Below, one piece after another: positions 1 through 5,771 of a stretch of 6,506 bases of DNA (position 1 is the stretch's first letter; every line of letters begins with the position of its first letter). The position numbers were made by a program, and so were the translations under genes. Below the pieces are notes generated by a model that was given only the letters and a program-made list of their open reading frames with translations, did no database searches and was not told the origin of the DNA. Source of the stretch: an uncultured Eubacteriales bacterium (lineage in GTDB: Bacteria; Bacillota_A; Clostridia; Lachnospirales; Lachnospiraceae); contig ONVT01000324.1 of assembly GCA_900321365.1 (NCBI GenBank), positions 1 through 6,506 of the forward strand, given 5' to 3'.

Positions 1-13
1 ATAACAATACCTG

Positions 14-70
14 AGGATCTGTCTCGAAACAGCTTGTGCTGATTGCGCAGGTTATTTCGAGACAGATCCT
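14..70. repeat. Perfect 16-bp inverted repeat with 24-nt spacer, downstream of cdsA
   Basis: The left arm at 14-29 (AGGATCTGTCTCGAAA) is the exact reverse complement of the right arm at 55-70. The 24-nt spacer contains its own small hairpin, CAGC (30-33), TTGT, GCTG (38-41). The element lies 33 bp beyond the cdsA stop, so a cdsA transcript running leftwards would fold it into a long stable stem. Neither side carries a clear T-run (minus-strand exit reads CAGGTATTGTTAT), so it is not a textbook intrinsic terminator. It could be an mRNA-stabilising or partly terminating stem, or one copy of a dispersed palindromic repeat. The palindrome is seen directly; its role is inferred. Confidence 0.8.
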
Positions 71-103
71 ATGATAAACGACAAAAGTGTATCTACTGTG
101 TCC

Positions 104-916
104 TCAGCCCGCCCAGAGATGTGCGAGCATATAGATGATCGGTGCCGTGATGATGACGGAATCAAAACGGTCCAGGATTCCGCCATGTCCGGGAATCAGT
201 TTTCCGTAATCCTTGATATCATGGTTGCGCTTGATCGCGGATGCCGCCAGGTCACCCACCATGGATACCATGGCGCCGACCGCGCTGATCAGTGCATAGA
301 CCAGAATCGGATTCCTGTCAGTCAGCATGTATTTCCCGACCACCGCGGCATAGATGGCACCGATCAGGGCGGCTCCCAGAACTCCTCCCGCTGCGCCTTC
401 CCACGTCTTCTTCGGGCTCAGGACAGGCGCCATCTTGTGTCTGCCAAGCAGCATGCCGGTCACATAGGCCATCGTGTCACACCCCCAGGAACAGATGAAG
501 ATCAGCCAGACAGTGAACTTTCCGTCCGAAAGCGTCCTGGTCTGATAGACGAAGCTCAGGCTGACAGCGACATACACGATCCCGAAAAACGCGGTCATAA
601 TCTTATCCGCATGGTACTTCGGAAAAGTGAAAACATACACAAACAGAATCGCGATCATGGCCGCCATCAGTCCCGGCAGATAATAGTCCTTCAGGCTGAA
701 CCACAACAGGGCGTAGAACGCGACAGCGCAGACATAAGAGACGATAGTCAGGAGATTCTCCCTGTCCTTTCTGACTCCCGCTGCCCGGTAAAGCTCAAAC
801 ATGCCGATCAAAGAGATGGCCAGAAGGAAGAAGAACAGAACCGGCCCGCTCAGGCAGACAGCGCCGATCATGACAGCAAGCAGGATTACCCCGCTGATCA
901 GTCTGGTGACAAACAT
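104..916 (-). CDS. cdsA: Phosphatidate cytidylyltransferase (CDP-diglyceride synthase)
   Basis: CdsA makes CDP-diacylglycerol from phosphatidate and CTP, the branch-point precursor of bacterial phospholipids, in the cytoplasmic membrane. The 270-aa product is mostly hydrophobic, with repeated membrane segments across residues 5-40, 55-95, 105-125 and 135-155 and more after 175. The CDS family signature is intact near the C-terminus: SAIKRNHDIKDYGKLIPGHG starting at residue 226, then GILDRFDS. The other conserved blocks are WGCDTMAYVTG (144-154) and SPKKTWEG (167-174). Length is normal for a Firmicutes CdsA. The ATG is 5 bp past the uppS stop, and its ribosome binding site (AGGAGG) lies inside the last uppS codons, so translation is probably coupled to uppS. 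The identification is secure from the signature and the operon position. Confidence 0.97.
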   Translation of the reverse strand: MFVTRLISGVILLAVMIGAVCLSGPVLFFFLLAISLIGMFELYRAAGVRKDRENLLTIVSYVCAVAFYALLWFSLKDYYLPGLMAAMIAILFVYVFTFPKYHADKIMTAFFGIVYVAVSLSFVYQTRTLSDGKFTVWLIFICSWGCDTMAYVTGMLLGRHKMAPVLSPKKTWEGAAGGVLGAALIGAIYAAVVGKYMLTDRNPILVYALISAVGAMVSMVGDLAASAIKRNHDIKDYGKLIPGHGGILDRFDSVIITAPIIYMLAHLWAG

Positions 917-921
917 AATCT

Positions 922-1641
922 CTAATCCTCCTCACCCTTCTTCAGTCCGCCGTACCGGCGGGTGCGTCTGTTGTATTCTTCAATGGCAAGTTCCAGGTCC
1001 TTCTTTGAGAAGGCGGGCCACGGAGTCTTGGTAAAATACAGTTCCGCGTAGGACAGCTGCCACATGAGGTAATTGCTCAGCCTCATCTCCCCGCTGGTGC
1101 GGATGAGAAGATCCGGATCCGGGATATCGGCGGTGTCCAGATTCGATGAGATGGTATCCTCCGTGATCAGGGAAGGATCCGGGATCCGATTCTCCTTTAC
1201 ATCCTGAGCAATCTTCCTGACTGCCCGGACAATCTCGTCACGGCTTCCGTAATTGATCGCGAGCTGGAAATTCAGCCCTGTATTATTTCTGGAACTCTCC
1301 ACCAGTTCCCGGAGGTTTTTCCGGAGCGTATCATCCAGCTCCTCCTCTTTTCCGAGGATCCGGCAGCGCATGTTATTCTCCCTCGCCTGCCGGATTGCCG
1401 TCCGGGTATAGCTGTGGAACAGCTTCATCAGCGCCCTGACTTCGTCCTGGCTGCGCCTCCAGTTCTCCGTGGAAAACAGATAGACGGTCAGGTACTTGAT
1501 GCCCAGTTCATCCGCGGCGCGGCAGATGACCTCCACATTGGCGGCTCCCTTCACATGCCCGTAATTGCGCGGCATGTTTCTGGACTTTGCCCAGCGCCCG
1601 TTTCCATCCAGTATGATTGCCACATGGCGGGGTATCTCCAT
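922..1641 (-). CDS. uppS: Isoprenyl transferase (undecaprenyl diphosphate synthase family)
   Basis: UppS condenses isopentenyl diphosphate units onto farnesyl diphosphate in cis, giving the C55 carrier lipid for peptidoglycan and other wall polymers. The 239-aa protein is full length. It has the family blocks in order: HVAIILDGNGRWA (6-18, catalytic Asp12), NYGHVKGA (26-33, His29), YLFSTENW (54-61), DLLIRTSGE (177-185), RLSNYLMWQLSYAELYF (187-203), WPAF (208-211) and RRYGG (228-232). Asp12 is preceded by Leu where many homologues have Met, a mild change. The start is supported by GAGGAGAAAGG ending 4 bases before ATG (GAGGAG 8 bases away). It sits between frr (169-bp hairpin-rich gap upstream) and cdsA (5 bp downstream). 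Chain length cannot be read from sequence; C55 is inferred from a single-copy housekeeping context. Confidence 0.97.
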   Translation of the reverse strand: MEIPRHVAIILDGNGRWAKSRNMPRNYGHVKGAANVEVICRAADELGIKYLTVYLFSTENWRRSQDEVRALMKLFHSYTRTAIRQARENNMRCRILGKEEELDDTLRKNLRELVESSRNNTGLNFQLAINYGSRDEIVRAVRKIAQDVKENRIPDPSLITEDTISSNLDTADIPDPDLLIRTSGEMRLSNYLMWQLSYAELYFTKTPWPAFSKKDLELAIEEYNRRTRRYGGLKKGEED

Positions 1642-1810
1642 AATCCTTTCTCCTCACAGCACTCCTCAGGAGCAGTTCTCAGGATCTGTCGCTAAGGACA
1701 TCTCCTTAACCATTCAGAGGCCGCCTTACGGATCACCCCCGTATCGGCAGCCTCCGGCTATCCGTTCTTCCAGATTTGCGGCACGGATGCCCGCACCCGC
1801 GCCGTTGTCA
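1642..1810 (-). other. Non-coding, dyad-rich frr-uppS intergenic spacer
   Basis: No plausible gene was seen in these 169 bases, although the other junctions in this operon are 5 and 39 bp. In the direction of transcription the spacer holds several short dyads. One is at 1778-1794 (GCGGCA paired with TGCCCGC, one bulged base). A nested pair follows, with outer ACGGAT/ATCCGT at 1728-1733/1760-1765 and inner AGCC/GGCT at 1749-1759. TAAGGA/TCCTTA lies at 1693-1708 with a 4-nt loop. CTCC/GGAG lies at 1662-1672, just before the uppS ribosome binding site. None is followed by a T-run, and no convincing -35/-10 pair was found. It may be a structured leader or RNA-processing region for uppS-cdsA, or simply degenerate spacer. 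Confidence 0.5.
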
Positions 1811-2359
1811 TCAGACAGTCAGGATGTCCTTCGACTTCTCCTCGACCATCCTGTCAATCTCCTTGACCTTCGCGTCCGTCTCCTTCTGGAGTTCATCCTG
1901 AAGATCGGCCACCTCGTCCTCGGAAATCTCATCCTTCAGCTTCTTGAAAGACTTGTCCGCGTCCCGGCGGATGTTGCGCACCGCCACCTTCGCGGCCTCT
2001 CCCTTCTTCCTGACATCCTTGGTCAGTTCCTTTCTGCGCTCCTCCGTCAGCTCCGGAAACACAAGACGGATCACCTTGCCGTCGGTGGTCGGGTTGATTC
2101 CGATATCCGCCATATTGATCGCCTTGGTCACTTCCTTGATCATGTTCGGTTCCCAGGGAGCGATCTGAAGGATCCTCGCCTCCGGCACGGTGACGTTGCC
2201 GACCTGGGAGATGGGAACCATCGATCCGTAGTAGCTGACGCGCACCTTGCTGATCACCGCGGGATTCGCGCGGCCCGCGCGGATCGTCTTGAATTCCTCC
2301 TCCAGGTTCGAGAGCGTCTTTCCCATCTTCTCCACATAAGGATTCAGTCTGCTGTCCAT
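1811..2359 (-). CDS. frr: Ribosome recycling factor
   Basis: RRF works with EF-G to split the post-termination ribosome and free it from mRNA in the cytoplasm. The 182-aa product is close to the usual length of about 185. It shows the family layout: an N-terminal helix with EEEFKTIRAGRANPAVI (20-36), a central beta domain (roughly 31-104, containing VPISQVGNVTVPEARIL and INPTTDGKVIRL), and a long charged helical C-terminus with LTEERRKELTKDVRKKGEAAK (104-124) and VRNIRRDA (127-134). These helices form the three-helix bundle of the tRNA-like shape. AAGGGGAAGG lies a few bases before the ATG. The gene follows pyrH by 39 bp on the same strand, the usual bacterial order. Nothing is missing or odd in the protein. 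Confidence 0.98.
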   Translation of the reverse strand: MDSRLNPYVEKMGKTLSNLEEEFKTIRAGRANPAVISKVRVSYYGSMVPISQVGNVTVPEARILQIAPWEPNMIKEVTKAINMADIGINPTTDGKVIRLVFPELTEERRKELTKDVRKKGEAAKVAVRNIRRDADKSFKKLKDEISEDEVADLQDELQKETDAKVKEIDRMVEEKSKDILTV

Positions 2360-2398
2360 ATTCCTTCCCCTTTCTTATAATTTATTCCAGCCTGCCTG

Positions 2399-3094
2399 TC
2401 AGACTGTAACAGAAGTCCCGTCGATCGTTCCGCGCACGGCGCGGACGATGCTGTTCTCCTCATTCAGGCCGAATACGTACATGCTCATCCGGTTCTCTCT
2501 CGCCAGGATGGAAGCCGTCATGTCGACCACCTTCAGGTTCTTCGCGATTACCTCATCGATCGTGACTGTCTTATACTTATAGGCGTTTGGGTTGTCCTTC
2601 GGGTCGTCGTCATACACCCCGTCAATCGACTTGGCAAGCAGGATCTGGTCCGCCTCGATCTCAATCGCCCGAAGGAGAGTCGCCGTATCCGTGGAGAAAT
2701 ACGGATGTCCCGTTCCCCCTGCAAAGAAGACAACCTCCCCGCCAGAGAGCGCCTCCACCGCCGCGTCCTTCGAAAACAGCTCCGTAAAGCTTCCGCAGAC
2801 AAACGGAGTCATCACGCGCGTCTTCAGACCCTGAGACCGGAAGATCTCGGATACATAGATGCAGTTCATGACGGTTGCAAGCATCCCGATCTGGTCAGCC
2901 TTTGTCCGGTCCATGTTCCCGCTGGAGCGTCCTCTCCAGAAGTTCCCGCCGCCTGTGACAACCGCGATCTGGATTCCCTCACTGACCAGGGTCTTCACCT
3001 GTGCGGCGATCCCGAGTACAGTCTCTTCATCGAACCCTGTCTTTCTGTCACCCGCCAGAGCCTCTCCGCTCAGTTTCAGCAATACTCTTCTCAT
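2399..3094 (-). CDS. pyrH: Uridylate kinase (UMP kinase)
   Basis: PyrH phosphorylates UMP to UDP with ATP in de novo pyrimidine synthesis. The bacterial enzyme belongs to the amino-acid-kinase fold and is usually hexameric and allosterically controlled by GTP and UTP. From the chosen start the product has 231 aa and all family blocks: LLKLSGEAL (5-13), VVTGGGNFWRGR (45-56), MDRTKADQIGMLAT (61-74), FFAGGTGHPYFSTDTA (123-138), KSIDGVYDDDPK (155-166) and VVDMTAS (189-195). The start at 3094 was chosen because homologues begin immediately before this kinase motif and GGAGGG lies 7 bases upstream. An in-frame ATG at 3145 would add 17 residues unlike the family and would overlap the promoter region. 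It heads the frr-uppS-cdsA block but has no tsf or rpsB upstream; the next gene is divergent. Confidence 0.97.
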   Translation of the reverse strand: MRRVLLKLSGEALAGDRKTGFDEETVLGIAAQVKTLVSEGIQIAVVTGGGNFWRGRSSGNMDRTKADQIGMLATVMNCIYVSEIFRSQGLKTRVMTPFVCGSFTELFSKDAAVEALSGGEVVFFAGGTGHPYFSTDTATLLRAIEIEADQILLAKSIDGVYDDDPKDNPNAYKYKTVTIDEVIAKNLKVVDMTASILARENRMSMYVFGLNEENSIVRAVRGTIDGTSVTV

Positions 3095-3133
3095 ATTCTC
3101 CCTCCGGATGCACTTCATATAAGCGATGTCAAG

Positions 3134-3142
3134 ATCATACCA
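3134..3142 (-). promoter_or_regulatory. Candidate extended -10 promoter for pyrH
   Basis: Read on the minus strand, the sequence is TGGTATGAT, an extended -10 (TG, one base, TATGAT) about 40 bases before the pyrH ATG. It would give a leader of roughly 30 nt that includes the GGAGGG ribosome binding site. A TTGACG lies upstream but only 12 bp away, too close for a normal -35, so the TG extension would have to compensate. Because pyrH is divergent from its upstream neighbour, a promoter must lie somewhere in this region. This is the best candidate I see, but it is not strong. Confidence 0.4.
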
Positions 3143-3201
3143 CACTCAGGCCGTCAAATCCATATTCTGTCCGCACTATTCCGTTCAGATCCGCTCCTTC
3201 T

Positions 3202-3254
3202 GGCTGCAAGCCACACCTCGACACGCCGTGGCTGCGGGGTGTGGCTTGTCAGCC
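3202..3254. other. Large imperfect hairpin in the divergent intergenic region
   Basis: GGCTGCAAGCCACACC (3202-3217) pairs with GGTGTGGCTTGTCAGCC (3238-3254) over 16 base pairs with one bulged T, around a 20-nt loop that contains CAC-GCC-GTG. It ends 5 bp before the -35 box of the plus-strand promoter and lies upstream of both divergent genes, so a terminator for either gene makes no sense here. No T-run of note follows on either strand. TGGCTGC also occurs twice in direct orientation (3201-3207 and 3229-3235), allowing other folds. Possible roles are a regulator binding site, a terminator left from an earlier gene order, or a palindromic repeat. Confidence 0.65.
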
Positions 3255-3258
3255 TCCT

Positions 3259-3287
3259 TTGACTGGCCCGGGATTATCCCTTATAAT
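3259..3287 (+). promoter_or_regulatory. Near-consensus housekeeping (sigma-A type) promoter for the acyltransferase gene
   Basis: TTGACT at 3259-3264 is a -35 with one mismatch to TTGACA. TATAAT at 3282-3287 is a perfect -10, and the spacer is exactly 17 bp. Transcription would start near 3294, leaving a leader of about 36 nt with GAGGAG at 3314-3319 before the ATG at 3331. This is the clearest promoter in the window. The direct match to consensus is seen; use in vivo is inferred. Confidence 0.8.
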
Positions 3288-3295
3288 GACCCGGG
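3267..3295. promoter_or_regulatory. CCCGGG dyad enclosing the -10 box, operator-like
   Basis: The left half CCCGGGATTAT (3267-3277) mirrors ATAAT-GA-CCCGGG (3283-3295), with two extra bases in the right half and a 5-nt centre. The dyad covers the promoter spacer, the -10 box and the probable start site, a position where a bound dimer would block RNA polymerase. It could equally be a hairpin in any read-through transcript. Each CCCGGG is itself palindromic, so some symmetry could be by chance. Confidence 0.35.
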
Positions 3296-3330
3296 ACTTT
3301 TCGATATCATGATGAGGAGAAAACTCTGCC

Positions 3331-4398
3331 ATGAGAGAGCAGGATCATTTCAGCAATAAAGTCACGCTGAGCGCAAAGGGCATCGCAATCATTCTGATGC
3401 TCTTCCACCACCTGTTCTATGATGCTCCCGGCTTTGTCGACCAGTACTCCGTTTCCTCTTTTCCGCTCTCCTGGCAGACGCTGAATTCCCTGAGTTTTTA
3501 CGCCAAGATCTGCGTGTCCGTCTTCGTCTTTCTGACCGGATACGGCATGAGCATCCGTATGAACGGACTTGACTTAAAACAGCGGGAGCGCTATGCCGTC
3601 TCACGGTTTTTAAAGCTTGAGAGCAGTATTGTCTTTATCTATCTGTTCTCGATCCTGACCGCCTTCCTTCAGCCCTCACGTCTTGCGGCCTATTTTGAGG
3701 AAGGCAGGATGAAGGGCGTCCTCCTGATGGCCATCGACGCCCTCGGTCTTGCAAAATTCTTTGATACCGTTCAGTTCAACAATTCCTGGTGGTATCTCTC
3801 GTTTGCCATCTTCCTGGTTTTCTTTATGGTCATCGCCCTGAAACTCTATGAAAAGTTCGGAATCTGCAGCGTAGTGCTGGCCGCCATGATCACAACCTTC
3901 GGGCTTGACAGCAGCAGGGCATTTACCCTGTACCTGTTCACACTGTTTCTGGGAATCTTCCTTGCGCAGAGCTCCCTGCTCTCCACTATCCGAAGATACT
4001 GCAAAAGTCCTGGGCGTTCCGCTCTTTGCCTGCTTTTGTTTCTGGCACTGTTCCTTCTGTGCTCCGCCATCCGGATCCACTGGGGATTCTATCTGTGGAT
4101 GAATGGTCTTGTATCCCTTTTCCTGGTGCTGATGCTCTTTGTCCTGATCGATGTTCTGGGGGTGCGTCTTCGCCTGATGGAACTGTTCGGCAGATACTCC
4201 CTGATCATCTACATGACCCACACACTGATCTACCACCACTACTTCACCGGTCTGGTCTACGCGCCGAAGAACTGGTTCCTCATTCTTATGCTTCTTGCCG
4301 CGCTTTCTCTTGCACTCGCCGTCGTCCTGACACTGCTCAGAAAGCTCATCCGCTGGGACCGCATCCCGCTGTGGCATCTGACCGATACTCCGGTCTGA
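3331..4398 (+). CDS. Acyltransferase family 3-like integral membrane protein
   Basis: The 355-aa protein is strongly hydrophobic with about ten predicted membrane segments, and it reads like an acyltransferase-3 (OatA/WecH/NodX-type) protein. Members move acetyl or other acyl groups onto sugars or lipids at the membrane. Recognisable blocks are LSAKGIAIILMLFHHLFYD (13-31, with the family His at 26/27 after the first basic residue), SVFVFLTGYGMSIR (63-76), NNSWWYLSFAIFLVFF (150-165) and GRYSLIIYMTHTLIYHHYF (287-305), the usual family ending. Usual length is 330-400 aa. GAGGAG lies 11 bases before the ATG, slightly long spacing. A near-consensus promoter lies upstream, so it is probably its own transcription unit. 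It ends 3 bp from the stop of the converging adenylating enzyme. The substrate is unknown, and the family call rests on pattern rather than alignment. Confidence 0.8.
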   Translation: MREQDHFSNKVTLSAKGIAIILMLFHHLFYDAPGFVDQYSVSSFPLSWQTLNSLSFYAKICVSVFVFLTGYGMSIRMNGLDLKQRERYAVSRFLKLESSIVFIYLFSILTAFLQPSRLAAYFEEGRMKGVLLMAIDALGLAKFFDTVQFNNSWWYLSFAIFLVFFMVIALKLYEKFGICSVVLAAMITTFGLDSSRAFTLYLFTLFLGIFLAQSSLLSTIRRYCKSPGRSALCLLLFLALFLLCSAIRIHWGFYLWMNGLVSLFLVLMLFVLIDVLGVRLRLMELFGRYSLIIYMTHTLIYHHYFTGLVYAPKNWFLILMLLAALSLALAVVLTLLRKLIRWDRIPLWHLTDTPV

Positions 4399-4401
4399 AC
4401 C

Positions 4402-5691
4402 TCATCCCACCTCGCACACGATCATGCGCAGCTTTCCGTTCGGATCCGGCGGGATGACCTGCATCCACTCAAACTCAAAGGAAAACGGCCTCTTGAAGAT
4501 CCTGTTCAGCGATGTGGAGACATACTCCTCCAGCTCGGGCGCTGTCATCTTCGCGTTCTCGTCACGTACGATCTGCACATGGATCAGATCCCACGTCTTC
4601 TGGATAAACCGGATCTGCAGGATATCCGGGCAATGCGCGATCACCGGCGTCACCTCGAAGAAGCTGGTGACCCTCCCGTCCTCATAGCGGAAGTAATCGT
4701 TCAGCCTTCCCTCCACCTCCGTGATAAAATGAACTCCCTGCTTCGTCCGCATCACGGCCCTGTCGCCGACCTCGTAATTGATCAGAGGAAGATCTGTTTT
4801 ATACAGAGGGGTGATCAGGATCCGGCCGCGGTGCGCGAGCTGACCGTCATCATCCACCACATTGACGACAAAGGAATCATTGTGCACTGCATAATAATCC
4901 TTCCCCGGGAGGCGCAGCATGCAGGCGCCGGTCTCCGCCGTTCCGTAGGAGTCGATGATCCCGGGGCCGAGCTGCTCGATAAAGAGCGCGCGGTCATTCT
5001 CCGTGACCTTCTCGGAGATCGGGTCATAGAACTTCGGATGGAAGATCTTCTTTCCCGTGCGCTTCGCGTACAGGACAAGGCGCATCAGCTCCGTCTTGTT
5101 CATGTAGAGCCAGTCCGGTTCATAGGCATTGATCCGGTCGATCACTTCCTCCTCCGGGGCATACTGGTCGACAAAAGCGTGGCGGAATATGCCGAGCTTC
5201 TGCAGGAAGGTGTCCTGGCCGCCCGGATTGACATCATGCATATTGATGCGGCTCATCATCTTCCCGGTCATGGGATTATAACCGCAGCACAGCATGACCC
5301 GGTACCAGTTCGCCTTCATGTACGCCTTCTCCTTCGGGGAGAACAGGACGGACACGGGCTTTCCCGTGGAACCGGAGGTCGTGTCGCAGATCCAGTCCCT
5401 GTAACGGGGCTGGTCCTTCAGGCTTCCCATCCACTCGCGCAGCTCATTCTTCGTCAGAACCGGCAGCTTCGTCAGGTCGTCGCCCGTACGGATATCCTCA
5501 GGCCTCACCCCTGCCCGGTCAAACCGTTCCCTGTAGAAATCGATCTTCCAGGCGCACCTTGCAAGCTTTTGGACACGTTCGTTCTGGAGTTCCATGACCC
5601 TGGAGAAGTTTTTCGGGATCCTGTGCGCCATCTTCGGCAGGTCTGCCAGGATGTATCCGTTCATCAGTTTCTTCTGTGTGTTTTCCAGCAT
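4402..5691 (-). CDS. PaaK/CapK-like adenylate-forming enzyme (phenylacetate-CoA ligase family)
   Basis: This 429-aa protein has the full motif set of the ANL superfamily in its short PaaK-like form: the phosphate-binding loop TTSGSTGKPV (104-113), YGTAETG (249-255), NYEVGDRA (305-312), GRLNDYFRYEDGR (328-340) and a C-terminal PNGKLR (417-422) with the candidate catalytic Lys420. The N-terminal part also fits (YRERFDRAGVRPEDI, then DLTKLPVLTKNELR, 72-85). Such enzymes activate a carboxylate with ATP to an acyl-adenylate, often passing it to CoA or another acceptor. Relatives called CapK occur in capsule and exopolysaccharide loci, so true phenylacetate breakdown is not implied, and no paa genes are present. 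AAGGAC and GGAGGG precede the ATG. It follows the ATP-grasp gene by 80 bp and converges on the acyltransferase. No carrier protein is seen. Substrate unknown. Confidence 0.88.
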   Translation of the reverse strand: MLENTQKKLMNGYILADLPKMAHRIPKNFSRVMELQNERVQKLARCAWKIDFYRERFDRAGVRPEDIRTGDDLTKLPVLTKNELREWMGSLKDQPRYRDWICDTTSGSTGKPVSVLFSPKEKAYMKANWYRVMLCCGYNPMTGKMMSRINMHDVNPGGQDTFLQKLGIFRHAFVDQYAPEEEVIDRINAYEPDWLYMNKTELMRLVLYAKRTGKKIFHPKFYDPISEKVTENDRALFIEQLGPGIIDSYGTAETGACMLRLPGKDYYAVHNDSFVVNVVDDDGQLAHRGRILITPLYKTDLPLINYEVGDRAVMRTKQGVHFITEVEGRLNDYFRYEDGRVTSFFEVTPVIAHCPDILQIRFIQKTWDLIHVQIVRDENAKMTAPELEEYVSTSLNRIFKRPFSFEFEWMQVIPPDPNGKLRMIVCEVG

Positions 5692-5771
5692 GTCCTTCCC
5701 TCCCTGCTCCTTAGCTCCCTGACAGGTTCAATCCGGGCTGCCGGGCAGGCGCTCCGGGGTATGATTCATCT
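5692..5771 (-). other. Short spacer between the ATP-grasp and adenylating-enzyme genes
   Basis: These 80 bases hold no recognisable gene, promoter or terminator. GC-rich short dyads (for example CTGC-CCG-GCAG on the minus strand) occur mid-gap without a T-run. A 13-codon frame starting at 5769 has no ribosome binding site and is not called. Co-transcription of the two flanking genes is therefore the simplest reading. Confidence 0.5.

Noticed and set aside
14..70. Classical intrinsic terminator for cdsA
   Set aside because: The stem is strong, but no T-run follows on either strand, so it is recorded as an inverted repeat only.
71..925. Long plus-strand open frame opposite cdsA
   Set aside because: It mirrors a gene with a full CdsA signature, and its product is low-complexity, rich in Asp, Arg, Gln and His with no family features, typical of an antisense shadow.
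1681..1690. Ten bases AGGATCTGTC shared with the arm of the 14-70 inverted repeat
   Set aside because: The match does not extend meaningfully beyond ten bases and has no palindromic partner here; chance is a sufficient explanation.
1663..1703. Tiny minus-strand open frame (MSLATDPENCS) in the frr-uppS gap
   Set aside because: AAGGAG lies immediately against the ATG with no spacing, and only 11 codons follow.
1565..2380. Long plus-strand open frame across uppS, the spacer and frr
   Set aside because: Its product is rich in Leu, Arg and His without domains and lies opposite two certain genes.
3095..3145. Longer pyrH start at 3145
   Set aside because: The extra 17 residues do not match PyrH, and the start would overlap the likely -10 box; the start at 3094 has GGAGGG at proper spacing.
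3676..4377. Minus-strand open frame opposite the acyltransferase
   Set aside because: Its product is highly charged and Gln/His-rich, the expected complement of hydrophobic membrane codons on the real strand.
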